From Phytoseiulus persimilis (lineage: Eukaryota; Arthropoda; Arachnida; Mesostigmata; Phytoseiidae): a stretch of DNA of 64,000 nt. Shown in pieces: positions 61,028 through 64,000 of the stretch. The position numbers and the translations under genes were made by a program. The first letter of the stretch is position 1; each line of letters starts with the position of its first letter. The stretch covers positions 31,434,001 through 31,498,000 of the forward strand of contig CM075101.1 of assembly GCA_037576195.1 (NCBI GenBank), given 5' to 3'. Below the pieces are notes generated by a model. The model did not search any database and was not told the DNA's origin. It saw only the letters and a list, made by a program, of their open reading frames with translations.

Positions 61028-61067
61028 GATCTTGAATTTGTTGGATCTTGAAATTAGTTGATCTTCA
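61028..61067. repeat. Short tandem repeat, unit about 16-17 bp
   Basis: GATCTTGAATTTGTTG is followed directly by GATCTTGAAATTAGTTG and then the start of a third copy (GATCTTCA). Confidence 0.6.
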
Positions 61068-62844
61068 TGGGAGAGAGACCAACGGCTCTTAGAAACAGTA
61101 CTAGGAAAATGAGTCACTTCCTCTATCCCGCGGCTCTCGTGCTCTCGGTTTTCTCTAACTCTCGGTAGCTCGGAAAGTTCACCGAGCTGAAACAAGATCT
61201 GCAGCCGCCGATAAGTCTCCGAACAGCGATCTCAGAGCACCGGCGTTTCAGCGTCTGCTCCCCTGTGCGAAATGAAGATCTTACCTGGAACGAGATCAGG
61301 AAAAAAACGTATTTAGTCGATTGTGATGGTTCGCAACATACCGCCCTGGAAACTGAGTTTCCGCTCTGATCATGATCCGACCGGCTGGGGGCAAGGCATG
61401 GGACTCCACCGACGGCGCATGCCTCCTGCATCGATCCGTGTTCATCGCGAAATGATGGGGAAATCGAAAATCAATTCGAGCGTTCCCGCACAATTAGTTC
61501 AGAAATGCGATCCGATGCTCTGCGCCGTAGTCTGTTCTTCCGGCCGAAATTCATTCGGATTCTCGAAAGCCTAAATTGAGGACAGTTGGCGAAACCGAAA
61601 GCGTTTTTCTAAGGGACCCGTTGAGCGGAGACGACGTCCTGACCTCGAAACTAGTCTATTCATACTCGAGGCCAGATTCCGCGTGAAACGTCTCTGCGGT
61701 AGGTGCGAACCATCCGGAAGCACGAGCGCGGAGTCGCCTCCAATATAATCCCTAACGAGCGGCGGATTCCTTTGAGTAGCAAGTCCTGCGAGTGAGACTT
61801 TCCAACTCGCTGGCAGGTTCCGGTGTGACGGTAATCTAGCGCCGCGCTCGCGTCGAAGCTCTCTCGTCCGGCAACGCTGTCGGTAGAGTCAATAAATCGC
61901 GAGTCGGCAGCCGATTGTGTCGTCGGCACATGATATCAATCGGATGGTTGGAAGTCGACTCGTTCGAGGAGTCGTATAACGGTTCCTGAGTATTACTGTA
62001 AGCACTCTGAGCGCTATGCCGGTTGGCCGTGCCGAGTTGGCGGGGATGTTTGTGCCGCCAGCCGAGATTGCAACGGGTAATATTTTCTTATTAATTTATA
62101 AAGCAAACAGTCACTGCGTCCGGGCAAGAGCAAGGGAACAAGCCCAAGAAGGATGACAAAGACGATCGGTGATTTATGGAACGGTCACAGAATAGCACTC
62201 GGCCTCTAGCCGTGCTTCTCGTTGGCCGAAAGAAGCAACGGCCATTCCTCTGTGAGGTACGACGTTCGTTCATCCATTGCTCCCGGTCGTGGTTAGGTTT
62301 GCTGCCCCCGTTCGGTGGCATGTTCCTGCTTCATATTATTACGGCCATCAGGGAACGTATTTAGTGGGACGCTGTCGTCGTCGTTGATGCTGCTGGTGCA
62401 CGCTGCCAGTTTGCCAGACAACATCTCTTCGAGGAATAATGACCGAGACTGTAAGGCCACATTTATAAGCACGCACTTGTCTTGGTTGGCGTCGAGATAT
62501 CAGAGACGCTCCGGGACACAGGTCCGAGCTCTCGCTTCTCGAACCAGACCCGGCGCTGGAGAATCCGGGGACTCTCGCGGAATCACCTTCTATTGAATTA
62601 TCATATTGCGGACCAACGTTCTGCGCTCCTCGTTTCCGGCAGCGCTTTTTCCGCGTTTCCACTCGTTCGTCGGCCGCGTCTCCCGCTTCAATCTAGGTCT
62701 AATGCGGTTGTGGCTTCAGGGGAAACGCACGCCCGCCTTCATGTGAGGCATCTCTCGCCGACAAAGTATTTGAATTCCAACGCTAATGAAGGACCTCGAC
62801 GCTCGGTCCGCTGGACGTGCACCCGATCCCAAGGCGAAAGTCGG

Positions 62845-63324
62845 ATGCCTTCGAGGATGTTGAATCCTCGCGAAACCCTTTGTAATATTGTTTGGAGCAT
62901 CTGGGCTCTCCGACTCGACACAGTATCCACTCCGCCGCCTGGCGAAGCTGGTTTTGGGAGCAACGATTATACCGATGAAGCGGGCGGGCGGCCGGCCGGC
63001 CATCTGTGGCAGAACTCGGAGAAGCCTCGGCCAGTGAGGAGGCGAGAGGCGTGTGCAACAAAACGAGGAGAATCTCTGCTGGAAGCAGTGGTCCCAAGGC
63101 CGCCGTATGCTCACAAATCACTTCGGGCTCTCTTTCCTTTCGCCGTCGTCCATTTGCTCGAGTCGAGCGGTCCCCAGCTTTTGTTCGTTTGCCTCCTTCC
63201 TCCCTATTCTTCCGATAGGCTGGAAGAGCGAATTAGGTTCGCTTCCCAACGACCGCGATCCCCGACGGCGGCCCACTCGACCAGTCCCAATGATTTCTTC
63301 GTTCAAGAAATTCGGAAACAGTGA
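62845..63324 (+). CDS. Candidate coding frame, 159 aa
   Basis: The frame is open for 280 codons from about 62482, but the first ATG is at 62845, giving 159 residues to TGA at 63322-63324. The upstream open part follows an acceptor-like GAGATATCAG at about 62503. The product is Arg/Pro-rich with a hydrophobic LLFVCLLPPYSS stretch. The minus strand is also open over 62716-63114. This is weak evidence for coding. Confidence 0.17.
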   Translation: MPSRMLNPRETLCNIVWSIWALRLDTVSTPPPGEAGFGSNDYTDEAGGRPAGHLWQNSEKPRPVRRREACATKRGESLLEAVVPRPPYAHKSLRALFPFAVVHLLESSGPQLLFVCLLPPYSSDRLEERIRFASQRPRSPTAAHSTSPNDFFVQEIRKQ

Positions 63325-63544
63325 ACCAGAGCAGACCTGGACGAAAGTAACTCAGGAACTGCGAAGCAGCCAAGCCGGTATTCCCTATGAAGGAGGAGGC
63401 AGGCCGTTTGCTGCGACCGTTGGCTTGTTGCGGAGAGCAAACTTGCAGTGATCCGTCACTCACTCTGCCGCCGCCGCCGCCACCGCCGTCATTGCTATCT
63501 CGAATCGGGTGAGCCGAGGAACGCTTTCGGCTCGGTCGGCGCGA

Positions 63545-63910
63545 ATGCAAGGACTGTTGCTGGTCGCCGAATCGTGCTCACGGACCTCGACGCGGCTGCG
63601 GATTCGGATCCCGCGGCGGTTACCAGGAGCACTGACAGGTCGGCGAGTTCCTCTCGCTGGCAAGACTTCTGGAAAGAGTTCCCAGAAAGGTGGCAGGAGA
63701 AGCGGGCTGGGCACTTCCGGCGTTGGACGGGAGAACAGCAGCAGCAGCGGCGGCAGGGAGAACAACGAGAGCGACAGCTACGACGAGCGTCACGTCAACC
63801 GATATTGTGTGCTCGACCTTCCGTTCTTTGGCCGGATGGCGGATGCGGCCGACGCGAGGTTCTTCATATCAATAACTGTCGAGGCCAGGCGCAATCTGTC
63901 AGCGCGCTAA
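63545..63910 (+). CDS. Candidate coding frame or last exon, 121 aa
   Basis: ATG 63545 opens 121 codons to TAA at 63908-63910. Third positions are strongly C/G, as in the anchor gene. The first half is Arg/Ser/Gly-rich; a Ser/Gly/Asn-rich acidic linker (residues about 68-80) leads to a hydrophobic end containing YCVLDLPFFGRM and RFFISITV. An overlapping plus frame (63448-63990) encodes Q/R-rich sequence and is the competing reading. No family recognised. Confidence 0.25.
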   Translation: MQGLLLVAESCSRTSTRLRIRIPRRLPGALTGRRVPLAGKTSGKSSQKGGRRSGLGTSGVGRENSSSSGGRENNESDSYDERHVNRYCVLDLPFFGRMADAADARFFISITVEARRNLSAR

Positions 63911-64000
63911 CGGGCTCCACTATCTGGTCGTCGTCGTCGTCACTGTGCTGTGTTATGCCACCATCGCTCGCTCTATTTCTTCCCTCTTGAGCGACTCTTC

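Larger units (their letters stand above)
54875..62844. other. No supported gene
   Basis: Many frames of 60-200 codons occur on both strands without paired splice sites. The longest is minus 55413-54811 (200 codons, no initiating ATG). It contains a T-run near 56,050, a G-run near 59,700 and the tandem repeat at 61.03 kb. Confidence 0.45.

Noticed and set aside
1-64000. A bacterial reading with many GTG/TTG-started genes
   Set aside because: Frames overlap on all six frames without operon order or ribosome-binding spacing, and a spliced GT-AG gene is clear, so the DNA is eukaryotic.
1-64000. CRISPR array, rRNA operon, prophage, insertion sequence or complete transposon
   Set aside because: I saw no regularly spaced repeats, rRNA motifs, transposase or reverse-transcriptase motifs, or long terminal repeats.

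Overview
This window looks like nuclear DNA of an animal, most likely an arthropod. It has no operons, Shine-Dalgarno spacing or dense long reading frames. It has one clear multi-exon gene with GT-AG introns from about 0.2 to 2.5 kb, a glutamine/histidine-rich stretch typical of arthropod proteins, many triplet and tetranucleotide tracts, and roughly balanced base composition. I saw no obvious transposable element. This style (GC near one half by eye, few repeats, C/G-rich third codon positions) would fit a mesostigmatid or phytoseiid mite. That assignment is a guess, not something the sequence proves.

The anchor is a minus-strand gene at 28,501-34,872. Four coding exons join with matching phases and canonical splice sites into an open frame of 424 residues. 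It predicts a single-pass membrane protein with a small proline-rich, four-cysteine outer segment and a long cytoplasmic tail carrying an NPIY motif, a Q/H-rich block and several tyrosines. I do not recognise the family. Its start codon and any upstream 5' exons are uncertain.

Other coding evidence is weaker. (a) Minus strand 24,302-25,143: a 190-residue ATG-initiated frame runs into a GTGAGT donor and can join a second short exon in phase. (b) Minus strand 52,915-54,874: a cluster of coding-like frames, the last two of which join in phase and end in a hydrophobic segment, an arginine run and an acidic tail. (c) Plus strand 51,895-52,644: a 249-codon ATG frame, convergent with (b). (d) Long ATG frames on the minus strand at 40,735-41,643 (302 aa), 47,476-48,297 (273 aa) and 23,133-23,849 (238 aa), and on the plus strand at 63,545-63,910 and 62,845-63,324. 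These could be exons or chance open frames in GC-rich DNA. (e) A few short candidate exons defined by good acceptor/donor pairs.

The rest, more than half of the window, is non-coding as far as I can see: introns and intergenic DNA with low-complexity tracts. At this composition, open frames of 60-180 codons arise often by chance, and many short ones look plausible as protein, so confidences outside the anchor gene are deliberately low. I found no rRNA, tRNA, CRISPR array or identifiable mobile element, and no clear evidence of a novel system beyond uncharacterised genes.
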